Of a stretch of 59,899 nucleotides of DNA, positions 37,498-46,967 are shown in pieces. The stretch is taken from the NCBI GenBank assembly GCA_030770425.1, contig JASJFT010000253.1, positions 1 to 59,899 of the forward strand, read 5' to 3'. Position numbers and translations under genes: made by a program. Position 1 is the first letter of the stretch. Each line of letters starts with the position of its first letter. The stretch comes from Darksidea phi. Its lineage: Eukaryota > Ascomycota > Dothideomycetes > Pleosporales > Lentitheciaceae. A model generated the notes under the pieces. That model did not search any database and was not told the DNA's origin. It saw nothing but the letters and a program-made list of their open reading frames with translations.

Positions 37498-39420
37498 GTT
37501 CCCTAGATGATGTAGACATAGTCTACTCGTGCCCATCGAGCAACCAAAACGGGCCACTCTTACGTGCTTATGATCTTTTGACAAGGCATGCTTACCGTCA
37601 CATATGAGGGAGCCGCTGATTGTGTACTTATGCGATAGTTGTGTCACTCAGTAACCTGCTCTTCTTGTCTCACAAGTGTCTTTGAAAGACTGTATATGCC
37701 AGCCCTTTTCCGAAGGAATTGTCTACTAATTCTCAAGGGCTTTTCGCTATGCTCAGCTAAGGAACTTGCAGACGGTGTCGTATATGCTAGTGAGTTTTCG
37801 AGCACGGCCTATTGTAATAGGCTAGCCCCACTGCAAGATCTACAACTAAACACTACGGCTAGCTAGTGGCAACTACTATAGCCTCTACTCTTCCATATCT
37901 TGAAAATTTCAACGCCTCTCGCACAAGATCCTGGCCGGACCGGGTTGGCCGCCCTCCCTACTCACGATGGCGAATCTATAGGACTTCTAGACTAATCTAT
38001 ATACCTATACCTATACCTATTATTGTTTTATAACACACAGGGGTATAGAGCTAAAATCCAAAAATTACACAAACAGGTACAGCCCTCTACCCGAGTTACA
38101 CAAAAGCGTTGATCGTATCATTTTACACAATTCGCGCGTTCGACAGCGTGAACGGGCGCGGTGGCCCTTCAGACGCACGATTGCCGCGTACTGCTCAGGT
38201 CGTCTTGAAGGCCGAACGGCGGAACCGCCAAGCCCCGATCAGGACCAGCAGCCATGGGACGTTTCCACGAAATGGCCAGGTGTCGAGAGCCTGCACACAA
38301 GGACACCGATTGCTTGGCGTTAACGTGGCGGAAATTGTCATGGCATACTGGTCCTTTCCTATACTTGGTTGATTAGTAAGACCGAATGAGAGCACACAAC
38401 AGAATGTCACACAAAAGAGTTTACACAACGGCCTAAGCCATACCTATACCTATATCTTAATCGCGCTACAAGGTATATCTTTACCCTTATAACGTTACTC
38501 CCGCAACTAAATAAATATACAGGATACTACAATTCAACCGGAATGGCGTCTGTTGGGCAAAGGCCTAGTCCTACTCTTTCCATGTCATCCCCTCAAGAAT
38601 CATTCGAACTGGTCGTAGCATATGATCTTGAGGCTGAGTCTTTGTGGGTTATTCCATAGACCCAGAATACCAACGCTAAGACCGGCACAGTCGTCAGCCC
38701 GTCAAACCACCCCCCGAAGAACACAACCAAAATCCCCCTCCACCCCATCCTAACCCCACCCTCTACCCTTCCCTCCGTTGCCCTTCCCTTACACCCAACC
38801 CACACTCACACGCCCAACTCTTTTCCCGGCAAGCCCTTCCCCCCAAAAAAGAGCCCCCCGGGACGCCGTCGGTCGCTAAACCGTCTCCCTTCCCACTCCG
38901 CAAGCAATTCCCAAAACCCGACGCAACCCAAGGTAACGTAACGTAACGTAACGTAACGCAACGCAACGTTCACCAGGGCGCGCGCGATATAACCATGCCG
39001 CACAAAAAGGCTGACAGAGACACACACGCACACACGCACGCGCGCACGCACGCACAGAGACGCGCACCGGGGCGTACCCCGTTTGCGAAGGGCGGGGAGA
39101 GCGGCGGGGAGGGGGAGCGTCGCGGGTGTACTGAGTACGAGAGCGGGGATGGGGTATTGGTGCGGTAGGAGGTAGGAGCAAGAGGCGCGGCGGATCGTGG
39201 GTGGGGTGGGTAGCGTGGCGGCGTAGGTAACGTAGCGGAGCGGAACGGAGCGGAGTAGAATGGAGTTGGAGCGCGTGAGGGGAATGGATGTGTGAATAGA
39301 TGGGTAGATGGTTGAAACGCGATGGTTTGCGGATCGGCTTGGTTTGGTTTGGTTTGGTTTGGTTTGGCGGCTTTTCCGCGAACCCCATGGCCGTGCGGCG
39401 GGCGCATCGCATCTTCTTCT
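37498..39420. other. Low-complexity, repeat-rich intergenic region
   Basis: No supported gene in about 1.9 kb. Contents: CCTATA repeats near 37,998-38,023 and again near 38,441-38,455, a 400-base stretch between them with several TTACACAA words, a GTAAC microsatellite at 38,933-38,966, CA/CG-rich alternation at 39,018-39,057, and a GGTTT microsatellite at 39,340-39,366. Minus-strand open frames across 38,593-39,503 translate to these simple repeats. One peptide at 38,593-38,740 (VPVLALVFWVYGIT) could be a membrane segment, but it has no clear gene around it. Confidence 0.55.
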
Positions 39421-39546
39421 GCGCTAACCCGATCCTGTTGCACTTCAACACTTGGGTACCTCGTACACACACGGATTCTCCAGCAATTTTGAAAAAAGAG
39501 CACTAATGAATTACCGACTATCTTGAACAGCAGTATGCGCCAATCT
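39421..39546 (+). repeat. Imperfect direct repeat, copy 1
   Basis: Matches 39,601-39,743 over its whole length, including the exact shared words CACTTCAACACTTGGGTACC and ACGGATTCTC. It ends with CGCCAATCTA, against CGCTAATCTA in the second copy. A third, weaker partial copy starts at about 39,547. Confidence 0.85.
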
Positions 39547-39600
39547 AACTAATCCCGCTACACTTGAACGTTTGGTACGAGAGTCTCGAGTCTCGAACAT

Positions 39601-39743
39601 ACGCTAAACTGATCCCTGTCGCACTTCAACACTTGGGTACCTCGTCCACAACACACACGGATTCTCTAGCAATTTTTTGTGAAAAAGAGCGCTAACGCAT
39701 TAATTATCGAGTTGTCGGTGAATAGTAATTACGCGCTAATCTA
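39601..39743 (+). repeat. Imperfect direct repeat, copy 2
   Basis: Second copy of 39,421-39,546, differing by small insertions and base changes. Spacing between starts is 180 bases. Confidence 0.85.
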
Positions 39744-39829
39744 CGTCATATAACTACTCAACAAGCTTAATATTGTACTATAGGCGTTTTAACTTAACGC
39801 TCTCTCTCATGATGCCTTATCCACATCTA

Positions 39830-40540
39830 CATCTCCCCCAACTTCCACCACCACCACCACCACCACCTCAACGACACTCACAGCAGATGGGCGGGCTTAG
39901 TATGACACCGGCCCGTCCACCTCCCCCTGGGAACTCTTCAGCCATATCGAGTCACCAAGTCAATCCCACCATGCCGCCGAGGAAAAAATGCTCGCTGATT
40001 TGCAAGCGGGGTATGGGCGCTGTTATATGTATGTATTTACCCTCCTCCTTAGGCCTTTTGCCTTGTCCAGGCCTAGAGGCCACAACCTCACCTCACCACA
40101 CCCTCCATCGCCCATCTACTTCTCTTCTCTACCGCTCGCTCCCTTGCGCTCTGCCACTAACGCGCGACGTCTCTCTTCTTTAGGCCCTTCCCCTTCCGCC
40201 TGCCCCGCGGCGACAGCCATGGCTCTACTTTCCACTCCCATTATCGACATGTCACGACAAGCTCAACTCGTCGTCGTCGTTGCTCGACGACATCCTCAAG
40301 ACCACGCGCTCGGCCACGGCGGCCGTAGCTGAGGCGGTCGTCGCTCTGGTACTAGGCGTCGCGATGCGCCCGTCGGCGGTGTTCAGAAACCCACTCGGCA
40401 GCCGAAGCCGACCAAGGCTGCTGAGCGCCTGTTGCGCCCACGGGTCCGGCAGGTGGCGAGACCAAGATGGTGGTCATGTCCAACTTGGCGCTGGACGTTG
40501 AGGAGACACAACTTGGCGCTGGACGTTGAGGAGACACAAC
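39830..40540 (+). pseudogene. Possible remnant of a fungal regulatory gene (AflR-like C-terminal part)
   Basis: Two protein-like pieces can be joined across an intron at about 40,034-40,183 (branch CACTAAC): first SPWELFSHIESP and AAEEKMLADLQAGYGRCY, then LLDDILKTTRSATAAVAEAV. This pattern recalls the C-terminal domain of Zn2Cys6 regulators of the AflR type, but I am not sure of it. The frame has a stop just upstream (TAG at 39,899), no DNA-binding domain, and a breakdown after 40,330. The piece ending in ALDVEETQL is duplicated by a 28-base tandem repeat (40,481-40,536), and the same piece recurs at the edge of the downstream array units. I call it a decayed fragment. Confidence 0.35.
40481..40536 (+). 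repeat. 28-base tandem duplication
   Basis: Two identical adjacent copies (40,481-40,508 and 40,509-40,536) beginning CAACTTGGCGCTGGACG. The same word appears at 42,170 and 43,850 at the edges of array units. Confidence 0.92.
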
Positions 40541-40993
40541 TCAAGACGGTTGGACCCCCCCGCAGTAGATGGCCGTACCTAGGCCTCTGGACCCTCGCGC
40601 TGGTCTCCCAACGCTCTGTGGTTCGGCAGTACATGCATGTTGTTACTCGTCGCGTTACTGTTCGAAACATGACCTCGTCGGTTTCTTAGACAGAATGGTG
40701 GATTCAGCGGACTCGAATATATATTGCTACGCTCGCTCCGCAAATAAATACAAGAGATAAAAATATACACGACTTCCAAGCCCAGTCAAAGCGACCGTTT
40801 CAGCACAAGCGCTCTCTCCCTCTCTGTCCATCACGCCGTGAGTTGTATATTGGAGCTCGATAGCGCCAATTGAAGCGAAAATCGAGTTCGGCTACCTTGG
40901 ATCAGGTCTCGGATTCACACCGGGATGTTTCAGAATTAAACTGGGAGATGGTCAGCCATGCGGTAATTCGGCAGCACTAGGCATCGAGGAGGT

Positions 40994-41830
40994 TTATGAG
41001 GTGACTAACCGGGGGGGGGGATACGTCGCCCACTTGGCGTCGAATTCTTGCTGAGAACCCTTCACAGTGTGAAAGTCCGGTGGCCCAAGGGCAGAACCCT
41101 CCCAGATGTATATCCCGATGACTTCCAAGGTTTCATAATCGAACAGGAGATGGTTAGGGGTGAGGTCCCAGGTGGTAAAGACGTAGCCGTCGGCATCGGA
41201 AGTCTTGCGAACCCAGAGATCATTGTGGTATCGCCCCCAAGGCGGCGAGTCGGGTCCCACGGTATTATTGGACGTTAGCCTCTCGAATTCGGGCAGTACC
41301 ACGTTCGCGATGTAGCTCTCGGCGTTGACACATGCCTTTTGGTGGCACACGGTACATTCTCCCGTATCGACATGTTTTCCGCCGTCTCGCATCCGACACT
41401 CGTCCCCGACCTGGTCGCCGGGGATGCCGTCCCAACGCTCCATCTCAATAAAAGCAAGTCCGTTTTCGTCCAGACCGCTGCCTATAGGTTTGGGGACCTT
41501 AATTTTTGATTTGGAGGAGAGTGTCTCCAGTATCAGAAGCTCGAATTCAAAGAGCTTCTTGATAAAGGGGTTAGCAATCTCGACTCCATTTGAGTCCCTT
41601 CGCCGTCGCTCGGGCGGCAGTTCACGATGGATAAAAGTAGAGCGAGTGTGGATATAGATTCTGGAGTGTGTACTGTAAAGCTCTTTTTCGTGGGGCCTCG
41701 CTAGTGGAGCCGGTGCTACTGGGGCCGGTGTCGGTGCTGCTGGTGTTTCTGGGGCCGGTGATGCTAGCGAGGATGGTGGCGAGGAGAGTGGCGAGGATAA
41801 TTCTGACGAGGCCGGTGGTAGTGCTGCCAT
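40994..41830 (-). CDS. APH-like kinase-family paralog 1, catalytic loop degenerate
   Basis: Single-exon gene of 278 residues, starting at the Met of MAALPPASSEL; upstream in-frame sequence begins only with TTG. A Pro/Ala-rich N-terminus is followed by the family core: RELPPERRRRDSNG, then FIKKLFEFELLILETLSSK, then VPKPIGSGLDENGLAFIE, then WDGIPGDQVGDECRM. Next comes a Cys/His cluster (C-x7-H-x5-C-x2-C) around residues 155-175. Where active relatives have HGDLAPHNLMFD, this copy has TWDLTPNHLLFD: His and Gly are lost and the Asn and His near the end are swapped. The later IYDWE box is IYIWE, losing the metal-binding Asp. It is probably not a kinase. The ORF is intact, so it may be a pseudokinase rather than a dead gene. 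Confidence 0.78.
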   Translation of the reverse strand: MAALPPASSELSSPLSSPPSSLASPAPETPAAPTPAPVAPAPLARPHEKELYSTHSRIYIHTRSTFIHRELPPERRRRDSNGVEIANPFIKKLFEFELLILETLSSKSKIKVPKPIGSGLDENGLAFIEMERWDGIPGDQVGDECRMRDGGKHVDTGECTVCHQKACVNAESYIANVVLPEFERLTSNNTVGPDSPPWGRYHNDLWVRKTSDADGYVFTTWDLTPNHLLFDYETLEVIGIYIWEGSALGPPDFHTVKGSQQEFDAKWATYPPPRLVTS

Positions 41831-42587
41831 GTTGTCTGTGGAAGGCGATTTGCAAGCGGGCAAGTGTATGTTTGAGAGATAGAAGTTTGCAAAGCAAGCA
41901 AGTATGTAGAGAGAGTATCAGCAGTATTGGAGACAGACCGGAAATATAGATAACGTACTGGCCGCCCCTGTGTCACGAAGTCTTCCCCTCGCCGATATCG
42001 AGTGCGTCATTATGTCTTCTCCGTGCAGATATGTGCGACACGAGGCCTTGGCACCTATATCCGAACGATAATCATCACGATAATCCCGGGGATGGCTTAT
42101 TTCCCAGTGGAGTATTGCCGGACCTCGACGCCGGCGAGCGATAGTGCTCTGTTGGACGAGAATGGAAAGTGCTTGGCGCTGGACGTTGAGGAGACACAAC
42201 TCTGTGATTCGGCAGTACATGCATGTTGTTACTCGTCGCGTTACTATTCAAAATATGACCTCGTCGGTATCTTGGATAGAATAATAGGTTTCAGCAGACT
42301 CGAATACATATTGATACGCTCGCTCCGCAAAATAAATACAAGTGATGAAGATATACACGACTTCCCAGCACCATTCAAAGCGACCTTTTTAGCCCAAGCA
42401 CCATTCAAAGCAACCGTAAAGCAACCGTTTAGCCCAAGCACCATTCAAAGTAACCGTTTTAGCACGCTCTGTCCATTACGCCGGGAGTTGTATATTGGAG
42501 CTCAATAGCGGCAATTGAAGCGAAAATCGAGTTTGGCTACCTTGTATCAGGTCTCGAATTTAAACTGGGAGATGATCAGCGGCAGTA

Positions 42588-43490
42588 CTAGGCATCGACG
42601 AGGTTTATGAGGTGGCTAACTGTGAAATTAAGGCAGCACTCCCAGTCGTATATGCCGATGACGTCCAAGGTTCCAAGCTCGAACATGATATTCGCAGTGC
42701 CGCAGCCTATCCCGGCTTCCGTCTTGCAAATCCAGCGATTACCGTGGTCTCGCACCCCAGGCGGCGCGATAATCTTGCCGGCGGGTCCTATGGTATTGGG
42801 CGTTAGCCTATTCAATTCCGGGAGCACTATGTTCACGATGTAGCTCTGGGCGTCGGCCCGTGCCTTTGATTCGCAGATGGTACATTCGCCCGTATCGACA
42901 TGTCTCGCGCCGTCTGGCATCTGGCATTCTTTCTTGATACACGGGCCGGGGATGCCGTCCCAAGGCTTCTTCCTGAACACCGGGGCCACCATGTTCGCGA
43001 GGTAGCTCTCGGCGTTGGCCAATGCCTTTTCGTCGCATCTGGGGCATTCTCCCGTATCGATATGTTTTTCGCCGTCTGGCATCCGGCATTTTTCCTTGAC
43101 ACGCGGGCCGGGGATGCCGTCCCAAAGCTCCGTCTCGACGAAACCAAGCCCGTTCTCGTCTAGACCACTGTCTATCACTCTAGGGATCTTGATATTTGTC
43201 TTAGAGGAGAGTGCCTTCAGCGTCAGAGCCTCGAGCTCAAAGAGGTCCTTGGTAAAGGGGTGGGCGGCAATCGGCTCTCCGTTCGAGTCCCTTCGTCGTC
43301 GCTCGGGCGGCAGCTCACGTTTGATAATAGTAGAACGAGTCCGGCTGTAGATGCTCCAGGCTGTGCTCCAGAGCTCTTGCTCGCCGGGCTTCGCTGGTAG
43401 GGCCGGTGTTGCCGGGGCTGGTGTTGATGCTACCGGGGATAGTGCCGGGGAAGGTGCTGCCGGGGATAGTGTCGGGGAAGGTACTTCCAT
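42588..43490 (-). CDS. APH-like kinase-family paralog 2, with duplicated Cys/His module
   Basis: Single-exon gene of 300 residues starting MEVPSPTLSP, with the same layout as its neighbours. A 54-residue module (162 bases) is repeated in tandem: WDGIPGPRVKEKCRMPDG... and WDGIPGPCIKKECQMPDG..., each with a complete C-x7-H-x5-C-x2-C cluster. The protein therefore carries two copies of the putative metal-binding knuckle. The catalytic loop is degenerate (IGCGTANIMFE in place of HGDLAPHNLMFD). The IYDWE box keeps its Asp. The C-terminus is short and differs from the other copies. Function unknown. Confidence 0.78.
   Translation of the reverse strand: MEVPSPTLSPAAPSPALSPVASTPAPATPALPAKPGEQELWSTAWSIYSRTRSTIIKRELPPERRRRDSNGEPIAAHPFTKDLFELEALTLKALSSKTNIKIPRVIDSGLDENGLGFVETELWDGIPGPRVKEKCRMPDGEKHIDTGECPRCDEKALANAESYLANMVAPVFRKKPWDGIPGPCIKKECQMPDGARHVDTGECTICESKARADAQSYIVNIVLPELNRLTPNTIGPAGKIIAPPGVRDHGNRWICKTEAGIGCGTANIMFELGTLDVIGIYDWECCLNFTVSHLINLVDA
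42803..43126 (-). repeat. Intragenic 162-base tandem duplication in paralog 2
   Basis: Two diverged copies in frame, with the word GATGCCGTCCCAA at 42,951 and 43,113 giving the 162-base period. Each encodes one Cys/His knuckle. The other three paralogs have one copy. Confidence 0.85.
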
Positions 43491-43997
43491 ATTGTCTGTG
43501 GAAGGCGATTTACAAGCGGGCAAGTATATATTTAAGAGAAAGGATTTTACAAAGCAAGCAAGTGTATAGAGAGAGTATCAGTAGTATTAGAGATAGACCG
43601 GAAAGATATATAACGTGCTGCCCGTCCTTATATCACGACGTCTCCTCTTACCGATATCGAGTGCGTCATTATCGTCTTCTCCGTGCAGATATATGCGACA
43701 CGAGGCCTTAGCACGCATTTCCGAACGCCACTATAGCATCATCACGATAAAATCCCGGGGATGGCTTATTTCCTACTGGAGTATTGCCGGACCGAGACGC
43801 CGGCGAGCGATAGTGCTCTGTTGGACGAGAATAGAAAGTGCTTGGCGCTGGACGTTGAGGAGATATAACTCTGTAATTCGGCTGTACATACATGTTATTA
43901 CTCGTCGCGTTACTATTCGAAGCATCACCTCGTTGGTATCTTGGATAGAATGATGGATTTCAGCGGACTCGAATATATATTGATATACACGACTTCT

Positions 43998-44120
43998 AAG
44001 CACCATTCAAAGCAAACATTTTAGCCCAAGCACCATTCAAAGCAACCGTTTTAGCCCAAGCACCATTCAAAGCAACCGTTTTAGCCCAAGCACCATTCAA
44101 AGCAACCGTTTTAGCACAAG
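43998..44120 (+). repeat. 30-base tandem repeat, four copies
   Basis: The unit CACCATTCAAAGCAACCGTT plus ten bases (TTAGCCCAAG) starts at 44,001, 44,031, 44,061 and 44,091. A shorter, scrambled version lies at 42,371-42,455 in the matching place of the previous unit. Confidence 0.93.
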
Positions 44121-44344
44121 CGCTCTCCCTCCCTCTCTATCCATGATGCCGTGAGTTGTATAGCTCTCCCTCCCTCTCTGTCCATGACGCCGTGAGTTGT
44201 ATATTGGAGCTCGATAGCGCCAATTGAAGCGAAAATCGAGTTAGGCTACGTTGTATCAGGTCTCGGATTAAGCATCAGGTCTCGGATTACACTGGGAGAT
44301 GGTCAGCCACGCGGTAATTCGGCAGCACTAGGCATCGAGGAGGT

Positions 44345-45127
44345 TTATGAGGTGGCTAACCTTTTGGGAATGGAAATAGACCCACTTGACGTCGAGTTCC
44401 AGGCTCCATCAGCTGGTAATACTGAGAGCTCAGGGCGGCAATGCCAGTCGTATATCCCGATGACGTCCAAGGTTCCAGGCTCGAACATGATATCCCGAGC
44501 TTGGAAGCCTATCTTGGTTTTCATCTTGTAAATCAAGTTATTATTAACGACGTCTCGCACCCAAAGCTGCATGAAAAGGTAGTGGTCGGGGGTTATGAAA
44601 ATGGTTATTTTCTCCCCGAACTCCGGGTGCACCACGGTCAACCCATTTCCGAACGCCGGGACCACCACGAACGAGAAATAGCACTCGGCCTTGAACCATG
44701 CCTTTTCTTCGCATTTAGTACATTCTCCTCCCGTGTCGATATGTTTTTCTCCGTCTGGCATCCGGCATTCGTCCTTGACACGCTCGTAGGGGATACCGGG
44801 CCAAACCTCCGTCTTGATGAACGCTAGCCCGTTCTCGTCCACACCGCTGTCTAGGACTTTAGGGACCTTGAACTTTGACTGGTTGGAGATTTCCTTGCGC
44901 GCCATAACCCTCAGATTAAAGCTCTCCTTGACGAAGTGTTGAGCGAGAACGCTACTTGGTCGTTGCCCGGGCGGTAACTCAAGTCTAACATGAGTCTGGA
45001 GCTCTTCCTCGTTGGGCTCCGCTGGTGGGGCCGGTGCCGGGGACGGTGCTGGGGACGTTGTTGACCCCAACGAAGACGGCGCCGATGATAGCACCGATGA
45101 TAGCGGCGAGGAGGAAGGTGCTGCCAT
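44345..45127 (-). CDS. APH-like kinase-family paralog 3, catalytic loop degenerate
   Basis: Single-exon gene of 260 residues starting MAAPSSSPLSS. It has a shortened N-lobe region (RLELPPGQRPSS against RELPPERRRRDSNG in copy 1), then the conserved VDENGLAFIKTE and WPGIPYERVKDECRM. The Cys/His cluster has one extra residue (C-x7-H-x6-C-x2-C). The catalytic loop is replaced by GFQARDIMFE, without His or Asp; the later box reads IYDWH. The stop is shared in position with copies 1 and 4 (RLATS ending). Its promoter has been expanded by a 65-base tandem repeat. Confidence 0.75.
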   Translation of the reverse strand: MAAPSSSPLSSVLSSAPSSLGSTTSPAPSPAPAPPAEPNEEELQTHVRLELPPGQRPSSVLAQHFVKESFNLRVMARKEISNQSKFKVPKVLDSGVDENGLAFIKTEVWPGIPYERVKDECRMPDGEKHIDTGGECTKCEEKAWFKAECYFSFVVVPAFGNGLTVVHPEFGEKITIFITPDHYLFMQLWVRDVVNNNLIYKMKTKIGFQARDIMFEPGTLDVIGIYDWHCRPELSVLPADGAWNSTSSGSISIPKRLATS

Positions 45128-45295
45128 ATTGTCCGTGGAAGGCGATTTGCAAGCGGGCAAGTGTATATTTGACTCAAGAGAAAGGATTTTGCAAAGCAAG
45201 CAAGTGTATAGAGAGAGTATCAGTAGTATTAGAGACAGACCGGAAAGATATATAACGTACGGGCCGCCCTTGTGTCACGACGTCTTCCCCTTACC

Positions 45296-45548
45296 GATAT
45301 CGAGTGCGTAATCATATCTTCTCCCTGCAGATATGTGCATCACGAGGTCTTCCCCCTACAGATATGGAGTGCGTAATCATATCTTCTCCCTGCAGATATG
45401 TGCATTACGAGGTCTTCCCCCTACAGATATCGAGTGCGTAATCATATCTTCCCTGCAGATATGTGTATCACGAGGTCTTCCCCCTACAGATATCGAGTGC
45501 GTCGTAACGTCTCCCTGCAGATATCGAGTGCGTCGTAACGTCTTCTCC
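45296..45548. repeat. 65-base tandem repeat in the promoter of paralog 3
   Basis: The word GATATCGAGTGCGT (or GATATGGAGTGCGT) starts near 45,296, 45,361, 45,426, 45,488 and 45,520. Each is followed by TCTTCYCCCTGCAGATATGTG. Other units have a single copy at the same distance upstream (41,995, 43,655 and 46,776), so this is an expansion of a shared upstream element. Confidence 0.9.
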
Positions 45549-45879
45549 ATGCAGAGTACGTCGTGACTTCTTAGCACGCATGTCCAAACAACACCAGGGT
45601 ATCATGATTGTCTCAGGGATAGCTTAATTATTATAAACATATGCACGACTTCCAAACACTATTCAAAGCAACCGTTTTAGCACAAGCGCTCTCCCTCCCT
45701 CTCTATCCATGACGCCGTGAGTTGTATAGCTCTCCCTCCCTCTCTGTCCATGACGCCGTGAGTTGTATATTGGAGCTCGATAGCGCCAATTGAAGCGAAA
45801 ATCGGGTTCGGCTACGTTGTATCGGGTCTCGGATTTGAACTGGGAGATGATCAGCGGCAGTACTAGGCATCGAGGAGGA

Positions 45880-46608
45880 TTATGAGGTGGCTAACCTTGA
45901 GGAAATAGGCCCACTTGGCGTGGAGTTCCTGGCTCCAATAGGATGGAAAGTGTACCAGCAATCCCAGTGGTATACCCCGATGACGTCCAAGGTTTCACGC
46001 TCGAACATGATATGCGTAAGTGTGAAGGCCAAGTGGATGCGACCCTTCCATCTCCGGTTATTGTCGTGGTCTCCCACCGAAGGCGGCGGGACAAACCAGT
46101 CGTCGCTTGGTCCCATGGTAGTGACAATCTGGTCGTTGGCTCTCATGGCATTGGGCGGAGGCTTCGCGAACCCGGGGGGCACCACGTTTGCGATGTAGCT
46201 TTGGGCGTTGTCCCATGCCTTTGTCTCGCAGATGTCACATCTTCCCGTGGCGGTATGTTTCGCGCCGATAGGCATGCGGCATTCGTCCTTGACACGCTCG
46301 TAGGGGATACCGTCCCAAAGCTCCGTCTCAATAAAGATTAGCCCGTTCTCGTCGACATTGAAGCCTTTGAGTTCAGGGATTCTCATGTTTGACGTATGAG
46401 CGACCACCCCTACCGCCAGAAGCTCGAGCATATAGACCTGTTTGATGAAGGGGTCGAATGGTCGTTGGTCGGGGGGCAGCTCCCGTTTGATCAAAGTCGA
46501 GTGAGGAGTCCGGCTGTAAGTGCTGGACTCCGTCCTCCACAACTCTTCCTCGCCGGGTGTTGGTGCCGCCACAGATAGTGCCGCCAGGGATGATACTAGT
46601 GCCGCCAT
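45880..46608 (-). CDS. APH-like kinase-family paralog 4, catalytic loop degenerate
   Basis: Single-exon gene of 242 residues starting MAALVSSLAALSV; the upstream in-frame extension to 47,055 is the translated promoter. The core has SSTYSRTPHSTLIKRELPPD, NVDENGLIFIETELWDGIPY and VKDECRM, with cluster C-x7-H-x5-C-x2-C. The catalytic loop is replaced by LAFTLTHIMFE and the later box by VYHWD. It is the most diverged of the four. It shares the ending RLATS with copy 3, which supports common ancestry of the full reading frames. Confidence 0.75.
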   Translation of the reverse strand: MAALVSSLAALSVAAPTPGEEELWRTESSTYSRTPHSTLIKRELPPDQRPFDPFIKQVYMLELLAVGVVAHTSNMRIPELKGFNVDENGLIFIETELWDGIPYERVKDECRMPIGAKHTATGRCDICETKAWDNAQSYIANVVPPGFAKPPPNAMRANDQIVTTMGPSDDWFVPPPSVGDHDNNRRWKGRIHLAFTLTHIMFERETLDVIGVYHWDCWYTFHPIGARNSTPSGPISSRLATS

Positions 46609-46967
46609 GTTGTCTGTAGAAGGCGATTTGCAAGCAAGCAAGTGTATGTTTGAGAGAAAGAAGTTTGCAAAGCAAGCAAGTATAGTAGAGAGAGTATCAG
46701 CAGTATCGGAAGCAGAGTGGAAAGATATATGGCGTGCTGCCCGCCCTTGCTTGGCAGCAAACCGCAGCCCCCCGATATCGAGTACGTCACGACATTCTTC
46801 CCCCTGCAGACTGCAGATACGTGCGACATGCCGTCTTGGCACGCATTTCCAAACGACCACCATGGCATTATCTGATGATCCCAGGGATGGCTTATTTTCC
46901 CCTGGAGTATTGCCGGACCGAGACGCCGGCGAGCGATAATACTCTGTGGGACGAGAATGGAACGTGT

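Larger units (their letters stand above)
40512..46967 (-). repeat. Tandem array of four ~1.6-1.7 kb gene-bearing units
   Basis: Unit edges are marked by the word CTTGGCGCTGGACG at about 40,512, 42,171 and 43,849; the fourth edge is lost by deletion near 45,600. Within each unit, a conserved 3' flank (CTAGGCATCGAGGAGG at about 40,977, 42,587, 44,327 and 45,865) is followed by a minus-strand gene and a conserved promoter (CAAAGCAAGCAAGT, then GATATCGAGTGCGT). Order and orientation are the same in all units. Divergence between units is substantial, including in coding sequence, so the array is not recent. A pogo-derived repeat interrupts the far end at 46,968. Confidence 0.88.

Noticed and set aside
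38593..39503. Long minus-strand frames (up to 198 residues)
   Set aside because: Composition follows the GTAAC, CA/CG and GGTTT microsatellites; no start context, motif or intron structure. The peptide VPVLALVFWVYGIT alone is too little to call a gene.
43998..44120. CRISPR-like appearance of the 30-base repeat
   Set aside because: The repeats are directly adjacent with no unique spacers, in a eukaryotic genome. It is a minisatellite.
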